Positions 43,073 through 51,878 of a stretch of 61,296 nt of DNA are shown here, one piece after another. Below the pieces are notes generated by a model. It was not told where the DNA came from. It made no database searches and saw only the letters and a program-made list of their open reading frames with translations. The stretch comes from Candidatus Thorarchaeota archaeon (GTDB taxonomy: Archaea; Asgardarchaeota; Thorarchaeia; Thorarchaeales; Thorarchaeaceae). The translations under genes and the position numbers were made by a program. Position 1 is the first letter of the stretch, and each line of letters begins with the position of its first letter. Location of the stretch: NCBI GenBank assembly GCA_029855935.1, contig JAGSHN010000028.1:1-61296 (forward strand). Direction: 5' to 3'.

Positions 43073-44365
43073 TTAGTTCTCATAGCCATCGGCCATCTCA
43101 CCCTCGGAGGTGATGAGTCCTCCGAACCCCTCCGTGCCGTTCTCGCAGACGGGAGTCTCTCTGGCACGGAGTCTGTGGGGCCGCTCACGGAGTGTCGCTG
43201 CAACCATAGCTGCTACAAATGATGTGGCTGCGAGAAACAGAATGGATGCTGACAGACCGAATGTGTCACCTATGGCGCCAAAGATCACTGGCGCCAGCGA
43301 ACCTGGTATCGCACCTATTGAGAACAGGATGCCGAACGCAAGGCCCCTCCTCTCTCTTGGTGTGATCTCCGTCTGATAGGCCTGGTACGGCGGCACACCG
43401 AAGTAGTAGAAGAACCCGATGAACATCAGCACAACAAGAAGGGACAGCGGCGGCAGCGAGTAGTTCAGGAGCAGGAGGCACGGAGCCATCAGCAGTGGTG
43501 AGATGACGATGAAAGGGACTCTCCGCTGCAGCCTGTCTGATAGCGGCCCGGCAATCATCTCTGCTACGACGCCAGTACCGAGCATCACAGTCGTTAGCGC
43601 GCCAGCCCAGAGGGGCTCGTACCCATAGCTGACCACAAGGTATAGTGGCATTAGCAGGCTCAGCGACCTGAAAGGAATGCCTCTTAGTCCTGACAGTACA
43701 ACACTGACGACATAGTCTCTCGTCCATCCATCGACTCCGCCATAGTCCTCTCGTTCCTCCGGTTCCGTTTCCCAGCCTGCAAGTGCCTCCCGCCTTCTCG
43801 AGTAGCCCATCAGCACGGCCGTGAATACAAAGACCCCTATGCCGAGAGTCCCGAGGACAATCAATGCCTCTCGCCATCCTCCCACCGCGATCATCAGTGA
43901 GGCGCCAACGAAGGGTATCAGTGCCATGCCTATCAGACCGCCCATCGCCTGAGCCCCCACCGCGCTTGCTCTCGAGCTGGGCGGGAATCGTTCGGCCAGC
44001 GTGGGGAACGCGGAGGGATGGTACCCCGAGGCACCGAGACCCAGCAGAATCTGCATCGCAACCAAGAACCAGAATGTGGTTGACAGGCCAGTGAGTATCA
44101 CGGCGATGGCGGTGGCCAGTACACTGGCCGGGATGAGAATGTCTCTCCAGCCCTTGTCAGCAAGCGCACCTATGCCGAGATGTACCGCGGTCATTGTCGT
44201 TATTGCCGCGCTCGTGATCACACCTACCTGTGTGAGAGTGAGGGAGAGTTCTTCCTTGATGATGGGGAGAAATGGGGAGAGAGCACCAGTATACACGTGG
44301 TTCAGGAAATGGGCAAGTACACATGCCGCAAGCACGGCATAAGATGCTCTTGTGACTCGGCTCAA
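43073..44365 (-). CDS. MFS transporter
   Basis: Major facilitator superfamily protein of 430 residues with about 12 spans. It begins with a conserved opening (HFLNHVYTGALSPFLPIIKE) and carries the mid-loop motif AGPLSDRLQRRVPF, recalling sugar- or nitrate-type carriers. The start is TTG 44365, with a TATA-like CCTTTTAAT about 55 bases upstream on the minus strand. Substrate not determinable; it is not part of an obvious pathway cluster. Confidence 0.85.
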   Translation of the reverse strand: MSRVTRASYAVLAACVLAHFLNHVYTGALSPFLPIIKEELSLTLTQVGVITSAAITTMTAVHLGIGALADKGWRDILIPASVLATAIAVILTGLSTTFWFLVAMQILLGLGASGYHPSAFPTLAERFPPSSRASAVGAQAMGGLIGMALIPFVGASLMIAVGGWREALIVLGTLGIGVFVFTAVLMGYSRRREALAGWETEPEEREDYGGVDGWTRDYVVSVVLSGLRGIPFRSLSLLMPLYLVVSYGYEPLWAGALTTVMLGTGVVAEMIAGPLSDRLQRRVPFIVISPLLMAPCLLLLNYSLPPLSLLVVLMFIGFFYYFGVPPYQAYQTEITPRERRGLAFGILFSIGAIPGSLAPVIFGAIGDTFGLSASILFLAATSFVAAMVAATLRERPHRLRARETPVCENGTEGFGGLITSEGEMADGYEN

Positions 44366-44578
44366 AGGATGTCCACTTCGTTGTGATTGTCAGCTCGAGG
44401 ACGGAAAGCCACGGAATAGCGAATTAAAAGGTGGTGATTTCTGCCACGGAGTGGGAACGGCTCTCAGCAACACGAGAAGAACGAGGCGAGTCAGTTGGAA
44501 TGGTACGCTGATGACACCCACAGGGGGTATCACCAGCACATCCGATTTCGACTCGATTTTTTTGTTTGTGTTCCAAGA

Positions 44579-44596
44579 GGTACCTTAAAAGGTTCC
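44579..44596. promoter_or_regulatory. 18-bp near-perfect inverted repeat
   Basis: GGTACCTTAAAAGGTTCC is symmetrical except at one pair of bases and contains a TTAAAA core. It lies in the 265-base gap between subtilisin and MFS genes, about 215 bases ahead of the MFS start. It could be an operator or an extra promoter. The related sequence AATTAAAAGGTGG at the MFS promoter shares part of it. Confidence 0.35.
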
Positions 44597-44630
44597 GACT
44601 CACCGCAATCTAGGTGCTCCAAGATACACC

Positions 44631-46604
44631 TTACAGTAGGTGAGCCAGCCACATCACTATCTGTATCGCCAACACGGCATCATCGCGCGCCTCGTACTTC
44701 CGGTTCATCCCCCAATTGTCTAGGAAGAAGTTCGTTCCTGTGACGACGATGCGTCCGGTGTTGTTGTTCTCAAGACAGCCTAGTACTGGACGACTGGCCG
44801 GCGTTGTGGCCAGAATGGTCCCATTGACGGAAACGTTGATTGTGGCGCCGAGGTAGTCGAAGCTAGCGACGCCCGCGGTCATAGGATGAGGATAGAGTTC
44901 CGTTATCTCCGTTGGACTATCCCTGTCGGGATAGACATCATCGTTGAGCGAGAATCCTGACCACTCCAAGAAGGTGTTCACGGCCGTCAGGTTGGCATAG
45001 TCTGCGGAGAGTGTGGCGACGAATACCCCGCCGCCCATCTCGAAGTACTGTTCGTACGCGAGTATCTCGTCATCCGTGAAGTTGATCCAGGCTGACGAAG
45101 GGTTGTATGGATCGCTCTCCTCAAGGACATACACGCAGGGGTCAAGCACCACCACGGCGTCGAACTGAGAGAGGTATTCGGCCGTGATCTTCCTTCCATG
45201 TCTTATCTCCGTGACCGAGATCTCGCTACCTGTCAGACTCATGTAGAAGTGCCGAAACTGACCATAGGTGGTGTCAATGGACCATGTCGTGTGGCTGATA
45301 TCAAAAGCCACCCTCGCGACTGCCTCTTGGATTGACAACGAGAGCGTCAAGTTCGTGCGGTCGGAGCCGTGAGTGAAGTACACCGTTGCGGAGAGATGTG
45401 TGCTGTTGATGTCGGCCGGTATGCTCACGTTCAGGGCGAAGAAGGTGGACTGGTTGGCCTCGATGGCCGACGGGACCCCAAACACTTCAGGAGTTGGGCT
45501 GTCGACACTCAGCTCGTAGACAGCATCTCTGCTGTTGATGACCTGCACGTTAAACGAGTAGTTGTCCCCGTAGAACAGCCTCTCGAACTGAAGTGGCAGA
45601 CTGTGCGGATGAACGTACGTGACGAGTGGAATCTCTGTGGTGGGCCCCAGACTCTGCAGGAATTCCCGTGCTCTGTCTAGATTGAGCCTTCCGGCACCAA
45701 CAACATACTCCGGATGGCTCATCTTGTCAGCAGTCTTCATCAGGACCGCCTTGATCAGTCCGGGTGTCCACGGGATGCTGTTGACAGTGCAGTAGTCGAT
45801 GAGGGCGGCGGCAGCACCAGCCACCCGGGGGGACGCAAAGCTTGTTCCATAGACCACGGCGTTAGATGTCTCAGCGTAGCCGGGTGCCACAAGGTCGGGC
45901 TTCATAGTGCGTTCTGAGGTCGGTCCGACGCTGGAGTACGATGCAGGTGTCCCGCTCTCGGCGAGTGCACCAACTGCAATAGCAGCGCCGTATACGCTCG
46001 GAGATGTCACAGAGCTCGTACCCAGCCCGCCGTCGCCACTGTTGCCAGCTGCACTTACCACAATGACGCCGTGCTCCATAGCATACCTAACGACATCTCG
46101 CAGCGGGTCATTCCACGAGGGACTGGAACCGAGACTCAGATTGATCACGCTGCAGTTCTCCTCGATGGCCCACATTATCGCCGCAATGACGGCCGGAGTA
46201 CTGGCTGCACCCTCCCCGGAGATCACCTTGGCATTGACAAGCGCGATATTGGCCTCGACATCGAGCACGGTCCGCGCCACTATAGATCCGTGTGGAACTC
46301 CACCCGGGTGAGAGTCCTCAGTTGAGGTGTCACTGTACGCGTAGCCGTACTGAGCCAGAATGAAGCTTCTCTGTGCCACTATTGCTCCCGAGGGAACCTT
46401 GGTCGCATCTATGCCAGAATCAATGACAGCGACCTTCACGGCACCACCCTGCCCCTGTGGTCCCGTTGGAGTGGGAATGAGCAGAACGAGCAACGAGGCC
46501 ACGAGGAGCAACCCGATGATGGCAATGGCGACGAGCTTCACAGACATCCTTGAGGGTTTCCGAGGAGTCTCGTAATAAGAACGAACCTCATAGTAGCGCA
46601 GCAT
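44631..46604 (-). CDS. membrane-anchored subtilisin-like protease
   Basis: Protein of 657 residues, S8 family. An N-terminal signal-anchor (LVAIAIIGLLLVASLLVLLI, residues 24-43) places the rest outside. Catalytic residues are Asp62 in VIDSGIDA, His105 in GVPHGSIVA, Asn188 in SAAGNSGDG and Ser255 in YGTSFASPRVAG. No I9-type propeptide domain separates the anchor from the Asp62 region. Beyond residue 340 come beta domains without catalytic motifs (about 315 residues), perhaps binding or stability modules. N-x-S/T sites are plentiful. Role: secreted or surface peptide degradation. Confidence 0.88.
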   Translation of the reverse strand: MLRYYEVRSYYETPRKPSRMSVKLVAIAIIGLLLVASLLVLLIPTPTGPQGQGGAVKVAVIDSGIDATKVPSGAIVAQRSFILAQYGYAYSDTSTEDSHPGGVPHGSIVARTVLDVEANIALVNAKVISGEGAASTPAVIAAIMWAIEENCSVINLSLGSSPSWNDPLRDVVRYAMEHGVIVVSAAGNSGDGGLGTSSVTSPSVYGAAIAVGALAESGTPASYSSVGPTSERTMKPDLVAPGYAETSNAVVYGTSFASPRVAGAAAALIDYCTVNSIPWTPGLIKAVLMKTADKMSHPEYVVGAGRLNLDRAREFLQSLGPTTEIPLVTYVHPHSLPLQFERLFYGDNYSFNVQVINSRDAVYELSVDSPTPEVFGVPSAIEANQSTFFALNVSIPADINSTHLSATVYFTHGSDRTNLTLSLSIQEAVARVAFDISHTTWSIDTTYGQFRHFYMSLTGSEISVTEIRHGRKITAEYLSQFDAVVVLDPCVYVLEESDPYNPSSAWINFTDDEILAYEQYFEMGGGVFVATLSADYANLTAVNTFLEWSGFSLNDDVYPDRDSPTEITELYPHPMTAGVASFDYLGATINVSVNGTILATTPASRPVLGCLENNNTGRIVVTGTNFFLDNWGMNRKYEARDDAVLAIQIVMWLAHLL

Positions 46605-46816
46605 CTTTCAGACCAACTTCGAATTGACGTCACTCCGAGAGGTATTCGAGAGAACATGAACCTATCGACGACGGAGTTCCTCTGTGTCAGAGAGGCTCTG
46701 TCACGGCATTAGGGCCGAATACCTCTATCATCATTGTACTGATGGACCGTAGCACTCTGGCGTGATCTGATGCATGCCGGAAACCTTGAAAAGGGCGACG
46801 AACGGGTCGTTTAAGT

Positions 46817-46848
46817 TGCCAAATTAGCACAAGTTGATTTATTTGGCA
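46817..46848. promoter_or_regulatory. inverted repeat over the ATPase promoter
   Basis: TGCCAAAT (46817-46824) and ATTTGGCA (46841-46848) are perfect 8-bp arms separated by 16 bases. A TATA-like GATTTATTTGG overlaps the right arm, about 45 bases before the start codon. Repressor binding here would block the ATPase promoter. Confidence 0.5.
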
Positions 46849-46881
46849 GGATGCAGGTAGGCACTCAAAGAGGTACACGCC

Positions 46882-49791
46882 GTGTCTAGCGCGACAGCCA
46901 CTGCCCAAGAGGTTGAAGAAACACCGTTTCATGCACTCCCACTCGAAGAGGTTCTTCAAGGACTGTCGGTGGATCCAAACACGGGCCTCTCGTCGAGTGA
47001 GGCCGAGAGGCGTCTGCATCAGTACGGGCCGAACGTGATTCCCCGTGCCAAGGCATCCTTCTGGAAGGTGTACCTCGCCCCGATACTGAACTGGCTGATC
47101 AACATCTACCTGGTCAGCTCCTTCGCGCTTCTTGTCCTAGCGTGGCTCTTCCCGTCCGACGAGAATCAGGTCGCCCAAGCAACGTTCTGGCTCTCGATTG
47201 TCGCTGTCAACTGTCTTGTCGCCATCTTTCAGCAGTTCCGCGCTCAGAAGAAGCTGGAGGCACTGGAGAAACTCTCCGCAGGAGAGTCAAGGGTCCGGCG
47301 TGATGGACGTGACATAGAGCTCGACCCCTCGCTGATAGTGCCTGGCGACATCATAAAGCTCGAGCAGGGCGACCGCATCCCTGCCGATGGGCGTCTGATA
47401 ACGTGCACGAACTTCAGTACTAACGAGGCCTCCCTCACCGGAGAGAGTGTTCCTGTGGAGAAGGACGCCACGGTCATAGTCCCGCCAGAGGCACCGCTGA
47501 CCGACCATCACAACATGGTCTTTCTCGGGACCTATGTCGCCACAGGGGTCGCACAGGTTGTTGTGACTATGACTGGTGGCAGGACGGAGATTGGCAAGAT
47601 TCAGGGCACACTCGAGTCCCTCAATACGGGGGACATCCCTCTGCGGAAGAAGGTCAACAGGCTGGCCAAGTTTCTCGGGATCGCCGCAGTCGCACTATTG
47701 GTCTTCTCAGTCGCCTGGCGTCTGTATCTCTACCCCGTGATATTTCACTTTCCGATGGACCTGAGTGTGGACAACATAGTGGCTCAGATAACCTCGGGTA
47801 TCACGCGAGCGATGACCATCATGCCCATCAACATCCCGCTGCTCACGACGATAGTGTTGCTCACAGGCGTCCTTGCCATGGCCAAGAAGGGCGTGATAAT
47901 CCGTGACCTGTCTGCTGTCGAGTCGCTCGGCCGCGTCAGTGTGATCTGTTCGGACAAGACTGGTACCATGACAAGGAATCAGATGACCGTCAAGTACGTC
48001 TGGGACACAGAGAATCTCTATGCGGTGACGGGCGACGGCTACGAACCGGCAGGATCAATCTACAGAATACGCAATCCCGATCGGCCCGACCACTACAACT
48101 CCGAGGACGAGGTCTTAGTCACCGACGTCTATGCATGGAAGGGCCTGTACAACCTGATTGTCTGTGGTGGTATTGACAATGATGCCGAGATAGTCGAGCG
48201 TCCCACCGATGGCGGGACACTCTGGACACCGATTGGCGATCCGACTGATGCAGCACTGCTCACTCTATTCCGAAAGAGCGGACTCAACGAGGCCGAACTG
48301 AGGAAGCGATACGAGGTCGTGATGGAGTTCCCCTTTGAGTCCGAGCTGAAACGGATGTCGAAGGTCTGTCGTGATGGTAACAAGTACGTCGTCTTTTCGA
48401 AGGGCGCGACCGAGGTATTGGTCCCGCTGTGCAGAACAATGCACAGTCCCTCGGGGCCCAAGGTGGTGAGTCCTGCCGACCAGGAGCGAATCCTACGTCT
48501 GGCACAGAGCTATGCAGAGCAGGGCTACAGGGTGATCTCGCTGGCGTATCGCGAGATGGCGAGTCTTCCGGGTGGTCAGGACGTTCGCTCTGTGGTAGAA
48601 CGCGATCTCACGTACGTCGGCTTCGCCTGTATAGTCGACCCGCCAAGAGATGGTGTACGTGAGGCTGTCATAGAGTGTCACCACGCGGGCATCAATGTCA
48701 TAATGATAACTGGTGACGCAGCAGCGACCGCAAGAACTATTGCCGCCAATCTCAACATCCTCCGCCCCGATTCGCTGGTGGTGGAGGGCGACCGTATCAG
48801 GGAGCTCACGGATGAGGAGTTCGCACGAGTCAACGTATTTGCACGAGTCAATCCCGAGCACAAGCAGATCATTGTCGAGCGGTACCAAGCGCAGGACAAG
48901 GTAGTGGCGATGACTGGTGATGGTGTGAATGACGCATTGGCTCTTGCAATGAGCGATGTCGGGGTGGCGATGGGCATCACGGGTACCGATGTGGCCAAAG
49001 AGGCTGCTGACATGGTCATCACCGACGACAGCTTTCAGTCCATAGTGACCGGTGTCCACGAGGGTCGTGGGCTCTTCTCCAAGATACGGATGATGGTGTA
49101 CTTCTACATCGCCATCAACCTTCTGGAGAGCATGATATTCTTCGGTGGAATGCTGTTTCTGCCCAGCGCCATCGAGATGCTGACCGCGTGGCAGAGCCTC
49201 TATCTCATCGCAACTACGCACTCCTTCCCTGGGCTGGCCCTTGTGTTTGACAAGACGTCCCCACGTGCCATGGAGGAGAAACCACGTGACAGCGAAGGTA
49301 TAATGACGCTCCCGCTGGGCGCTGTCATGATCGTGAACGTGATTCTGATGGTAGTTGGCGTGGCCCTCGTCTATTCTCTCACGCTCACAGGCTGGATGGG
49401 AATTGTCCAGATCTATGATTATAACCTGACCGGGTTCTACACTGAGGTAACTCCCGCAATGAAGGCCACCGTGATGATGCTGACAGAGCTCCTCCTCCTT
49501 GAGAGCACCATCGTGCTCATCATACGACGAATCAATCTCCCGTTGTGGCAGGGCATACGTGAACCTGGCATTGGACGCTTCATCGTCCTGCTCGGTCTGA
49601 TCTACCTCGGTCATCTGCTACTGATGTATTGGTACCCTGCCCAGATGATTCTCGATAGCTATGGCCTGAAATTCTTCTTCATCCCGCTCACACTCTACGA
49701 CTGGTTGGTCTGTATCATACTCGCACTTCCTGCAATTGTCGGGATGGAGTGGGTCAAGCGATTTCTGCGGAGGAGAAACCGAACGCTGTGA
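46882..49791 (+). CDS. P-type cation-transporting ATPase with unusual ion-site residues
   Basis: Protein of 969 residues with the P2-type layout: N-terminal cytoplasmic segment with a cation-ATPase N domain, A domain (NEASLTGESVPVEK), phosphorylation site DKTGTMT at Asp358, N domain, hinge TGDGVND at 678-684, and about ten spans. M4 reads PINIP at 315-319 instead of PEGLP. M5 keeps Asn746 and Glu749. In M6 the Ca2+-binding Asn and Asp of the N-L-V-T-D motif are replaced (Ile776, His780, in ATTHSFP). The ion is therefore uncertain; known Ca2+, Na+/K+ and Mg2+ types do not match fully. GTG 46882 follows AAAGAGGT. The next gene overlaps its stop. Confidence 0.88.
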   Translation: MSSATATAQEVEETPFHALPLEEVLQGLSVDPNTGLSSSEAERRLHQYGPNVIPRAKASFWKVYLAPILNWLINIYLVSSFALLVLAWLFPSDENQVAQATFWLSIVAVNCLVAIFQQFRAQKKLEALEKLSAGESRVRRDGRDIELDPSLIVPGDIIKLEQGDRIPADGRLITCTNFSTNEASLTGESVPVEKDATVIVPPEAPLTDHHNMVFLGTYVATGVAQVVVTMTGGRTEIGKIQGTLESLNTGDIPLRKKVNRLAKFLGIAAVALLVFSVAWRLYLYPVIFHFPMDLSVDNIVAQITSGITRAMTIMPINIPLLTTIVLLTGVLAMAKKGVIIRDLSAVESLGRVSVICSDKTGTMTRNQMTVKYVWDTENLYAVTGDGYEPAGSIYRIRNPDRPDHYNSEDEVLVTDVYAWKGLYNLIVCGGIDNDAEIVERPTDGGTLWTPIGDPTDAALLTLFRKSGLNEAELRKRYEVVMEFPFESELKRMSKVCRDGNKYVVFSKGATEVLVPLCRTMHSPSGPKVVSPADQERILRLAQSYAEQGYRVISLAYREMASLPGGQDVRSVVERDLTYVGFACIVDPPRDGVREAVIECHHAGINVIMITGDAAATARTIAANLNILRPDSLVVEGDRIRELTDEEFARVNVFARVNPEHKQIIVERYQAQDKVVAMTGDGVNDALALAMSDVGVAMGITGTDVAKEAADMVITDDSFQSIVTGVHEGRGLFSKIRMMVYFYIAINLLESMIFFGGMLFLPSAIEMLTAWQSLYLIATTHSFPGLALVFDKTSPRAMEEKPRDSEGIMTLPLGAVMIVNVILMVVGVALVYSLTLTGWMGIVQIYDYNLTGFYTEVTPAMKATVMMLTELLLLESTIVLIIRRINLPLWQGIREPGIGRFIVLLGLIYLGHLLLMYWYPAQMILDSYGLKFFFIPLTLYDWLVCIILALPAIVGMEWVKRFLRRRNRTL

Positions 49792-51785
49792 ATCTCAAGT
49801 ACTGTGGTATTTCGTCGGTCTCTGAGTCACTGCTTCAGCTGATAGGCCCCTCTATTCTCTATCCCCTCCTCGGCATCCTTGTGGGAATCGCTGTTATGGG
49901 CCTTGCAACGGCTCTGATAGTGCGGACGAGACGGATCAGGGCCAGAACGATTGACCAGGTGCTGCTCACGCGAGAACGTGTCTCGATAGATGAGATCCCG
50001 TCTTTGGTGAACGCGGAATATCTGACTGTCTCGTCCATCAGAGGTCTTGTCCGCCACACCCGTAACGGTGTGTTGTCCTTTGGTGGCACGTCTGTTGTGT
50101 CACTACCGCTACTCAAGAGTCACCTGCGCGATCAGCTCTTTCACGGGTCGAGGGTCAGTGTCTCCCAGGAGTCACTTCACTGGGGCCTGCGCGAGGATCT
50201 CATTGGGCAGCTGGTCGAGCAGATTGCTAGAGAGGAGCATCTGGACATTCTGCGCACGGACGATGGCGACTATGTGGTAGTCAAAGAGATGAAGGATCAC
50301 CTCAGAGACGTCATAGAGATTCAGGGCCGGCTCGACCTCACCTCAGAGTCGCAGCGTCTTGGTGTCTCTCGTGACAAGCTCCTTGAGCTCATAGAGTCGT
50401 GGGGCTGGGACGTCATTGAGCTGGGCGACGGGTCGGTGGTATCCTCGCGCTGGATGCGGGTGTCTCTGGAGCGCGTCGTCCTCAGACGCGGCTACATCGA
50501 CCTAAAGGAGGAGGCCCGGCGGCTGGGAATCACCGACAGGGACATTCTGAGGGTCGTCAGGGCATTCGACTGGAAGACGATTGAGACCCCTGACGGACGC
50601 ATAGTGCCGGTACACGTTGTCGAGGAGCGCATCTCTGATGAACTTGAGCGGCACGGTGTAGTTGACGTGCGCCGGATTACGTCCGAACTGGCGTTGCCCC
50701 GTGGGGATGTTCTGCGCATTGTACGCGAGATTGACCCGCAGGTCATTGAGACTAGACACGGTACTGTTGTCACGCTTGAGTATCTGCGTCGGCGAATAAG
50801 GGATGACATCGATCTGATGGGGTCGCTCCTTCCTCAAGAGGAGGCCGAGGTACTGGGCATTGACGCACGCCTGGTCGCCAGAATTCTCACGGCCGACAGT
50901 TCCTGTCGCCGCGCGTCTGATGGGAGATTTGTCTCTTTGAGGGCCCTCCGGCAGTGGATCCTCGATAAGGTGAGCGAGACCGGCGTCATCCGTGCTGCGG
51001 ACGTTGAGGCCGAGTGGGGAGTCTCAAGAGTGGATCTCACAGTGCTGCTGAGACGCTTTGGTCTGAAGACCACACGGACGAACTCTGGCGATTTTCTCTC
51101 GCTGGCATGGGCACGGCACGCCATAAAGTCGAAGATCGATGCGGGTGAAGCGGTCTCGGCGGAGACTGTGGTCTCCACTCTCGGTGTGGATGAGGGCACT
51201 GCCGTTGCAATCCTCGCCAGTGTCGAGGCCGATGCCGTACTAACGCACGACGGACATCTCATCCCCGAGACTCAGCTCCGCGACAGACTGCTGCAGATGC
51301 TGCACGAGGGACGTGCGATAGGTCCTGATGAGCTGGCCCGGACGATGAACGTCGACATATCGGATGTTCACCGTGTGCTCAACAGAATAGTCTCAAGCGA
51401 GCCAGTACTACGTCTCGGTGATGGACGTGTGATCTTGAATGAGGCTGTACTGGCGACGGTACGTGACCATCTTGCTCAGCGTGGAACGTGCGACATCCTT
51501 CAGATGGCGCAGCGACTGGGCGCAGAGTTCGACGCACTCCTCCGCCTTGTCACCGAGTCGCTCAGAGAGGGAGAGATAGTCGTGGACACAGCGGGGTGCG
51601 TCGTCACTGAGGAGTGGATTCGGCAGCTGAGACAGGAGGCCGAGGAAAGAGGCCGTGTGCAGGTCACAGTCACCGCTCGGAGATACGGTGTGCGTCGCAG
51701 TGCCATGCTTCATCTACTTCGTCACTTCCTGAGGGGCGCATACGTGCGAAGCCGTGACCTCTTCTTGGTTGCGGCATCGCGGTAG
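49788..51785 (+). CDS. membrane-anchored tandem winged-helix array, UFL1-like in pattern
   Basis: Protein of 665 residues. A membrane span lies near 15-44 (LYPLLGILVGIAVMGLATAL) followed by basic RTRRIRAR. From about residue 97 to the end run about ten 55-57-residue units, nine very regular, starting near 157, 212, 267, 322, 376, 431, 486, 543 and 600. Each has a DG-hairpin (such as TDDGDYVV, LGDGSVVS, TPDGRIVP), a helix, G-[VIL]-[DS] strand, then LGV/LGI...LLRLV helices. This matches the winged-helix repeats seen in eukaryotic UFL1 and some PCI-type proteins. GTG 49788 overlaps the ATPase stop (GTGA), so both are coupled. A UFM1-ligase-like role is a hypothesis; an ATPase-linked scaffold is the alternative. 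Confidence 0.75.
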   Translation: MNLKYCGISSVSESLLQLIGPSILYPLLGILVGIAVMGLATALIVRTRRIRARTIDQVLLTRERVSIDEIPSLVNAEYLTVSSIRGLVRHTRNGVLSFGGTSVVSLPLLKSHLRDQLFHGSRVSVSQESLHWGLREDLIGQLVEQIAREEHLDILRTDDGDYVVVKEMKDHLRDVIEIQGRLDLTSESQRLGVSRDKLLELIESWGWDVIELGDGSVVSSRWMRVSLERVVLRRGYIDLKEEARRLGITDRDILRVVRAFDWKTIETPDGRIVPVHVVEERISDELERHGVVDVRRITSELALPRGDVLRIVREIDPQVIETRHGTVVTLEYLRRRIRDDIDLMGSLLPQEEAEVLGIDARLVARILTADSSCRRASDGRFVSLRALRQWILDKVSETGVIRAADVEAEWGVSRVDLTVLLRRFGLKTTRTNSGDFLSLAWARHAIKSKIDAGEAVSAETVVSTLGVDEGTAVAILASVEADAVLTHDGHLIPETQLRDRLLQMLHEGRAIGPDELARTMNVDISDVHRVLNRIVSSEPVLRLGDGRVILNEAVLATVRDHLAQRGTCDILQMAQRLGAEFDALLRLVTESLREGEIVVDTAGCVVTEEWIRQLRQEAEERGRVQVTVTARRYGVRRSAMLHLLRHFLRGAYVRSRDLFLVAASR

Positions 51786-51828
51786 GGCCGAATTGTATAT
51801 ACTCTCTATACCTATCTTATGAAACTCC

Positions 51829-51838
51829 ATAAATACCT
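51829..51838 (+). promoter_or_regulatory. TATA box candidate for panB
   Basis: CATAAATACC is about 45 bases ahead of ATG 51879, the normal archaeal arrangement with a short leader. Confidence 0.5.
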
Positions 51839-51878
51839 GTGACAGTACTGTCCTCTTGGTGGGCCATCCTTGGGAAGA

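Noticed and set aside
48493-49614. 373-codon minus-strand frame opposite the P-type ATPase
   Set aside because: Its sequence is His/Asp-rich with no domain, while the plus strand has every ATPase motif.
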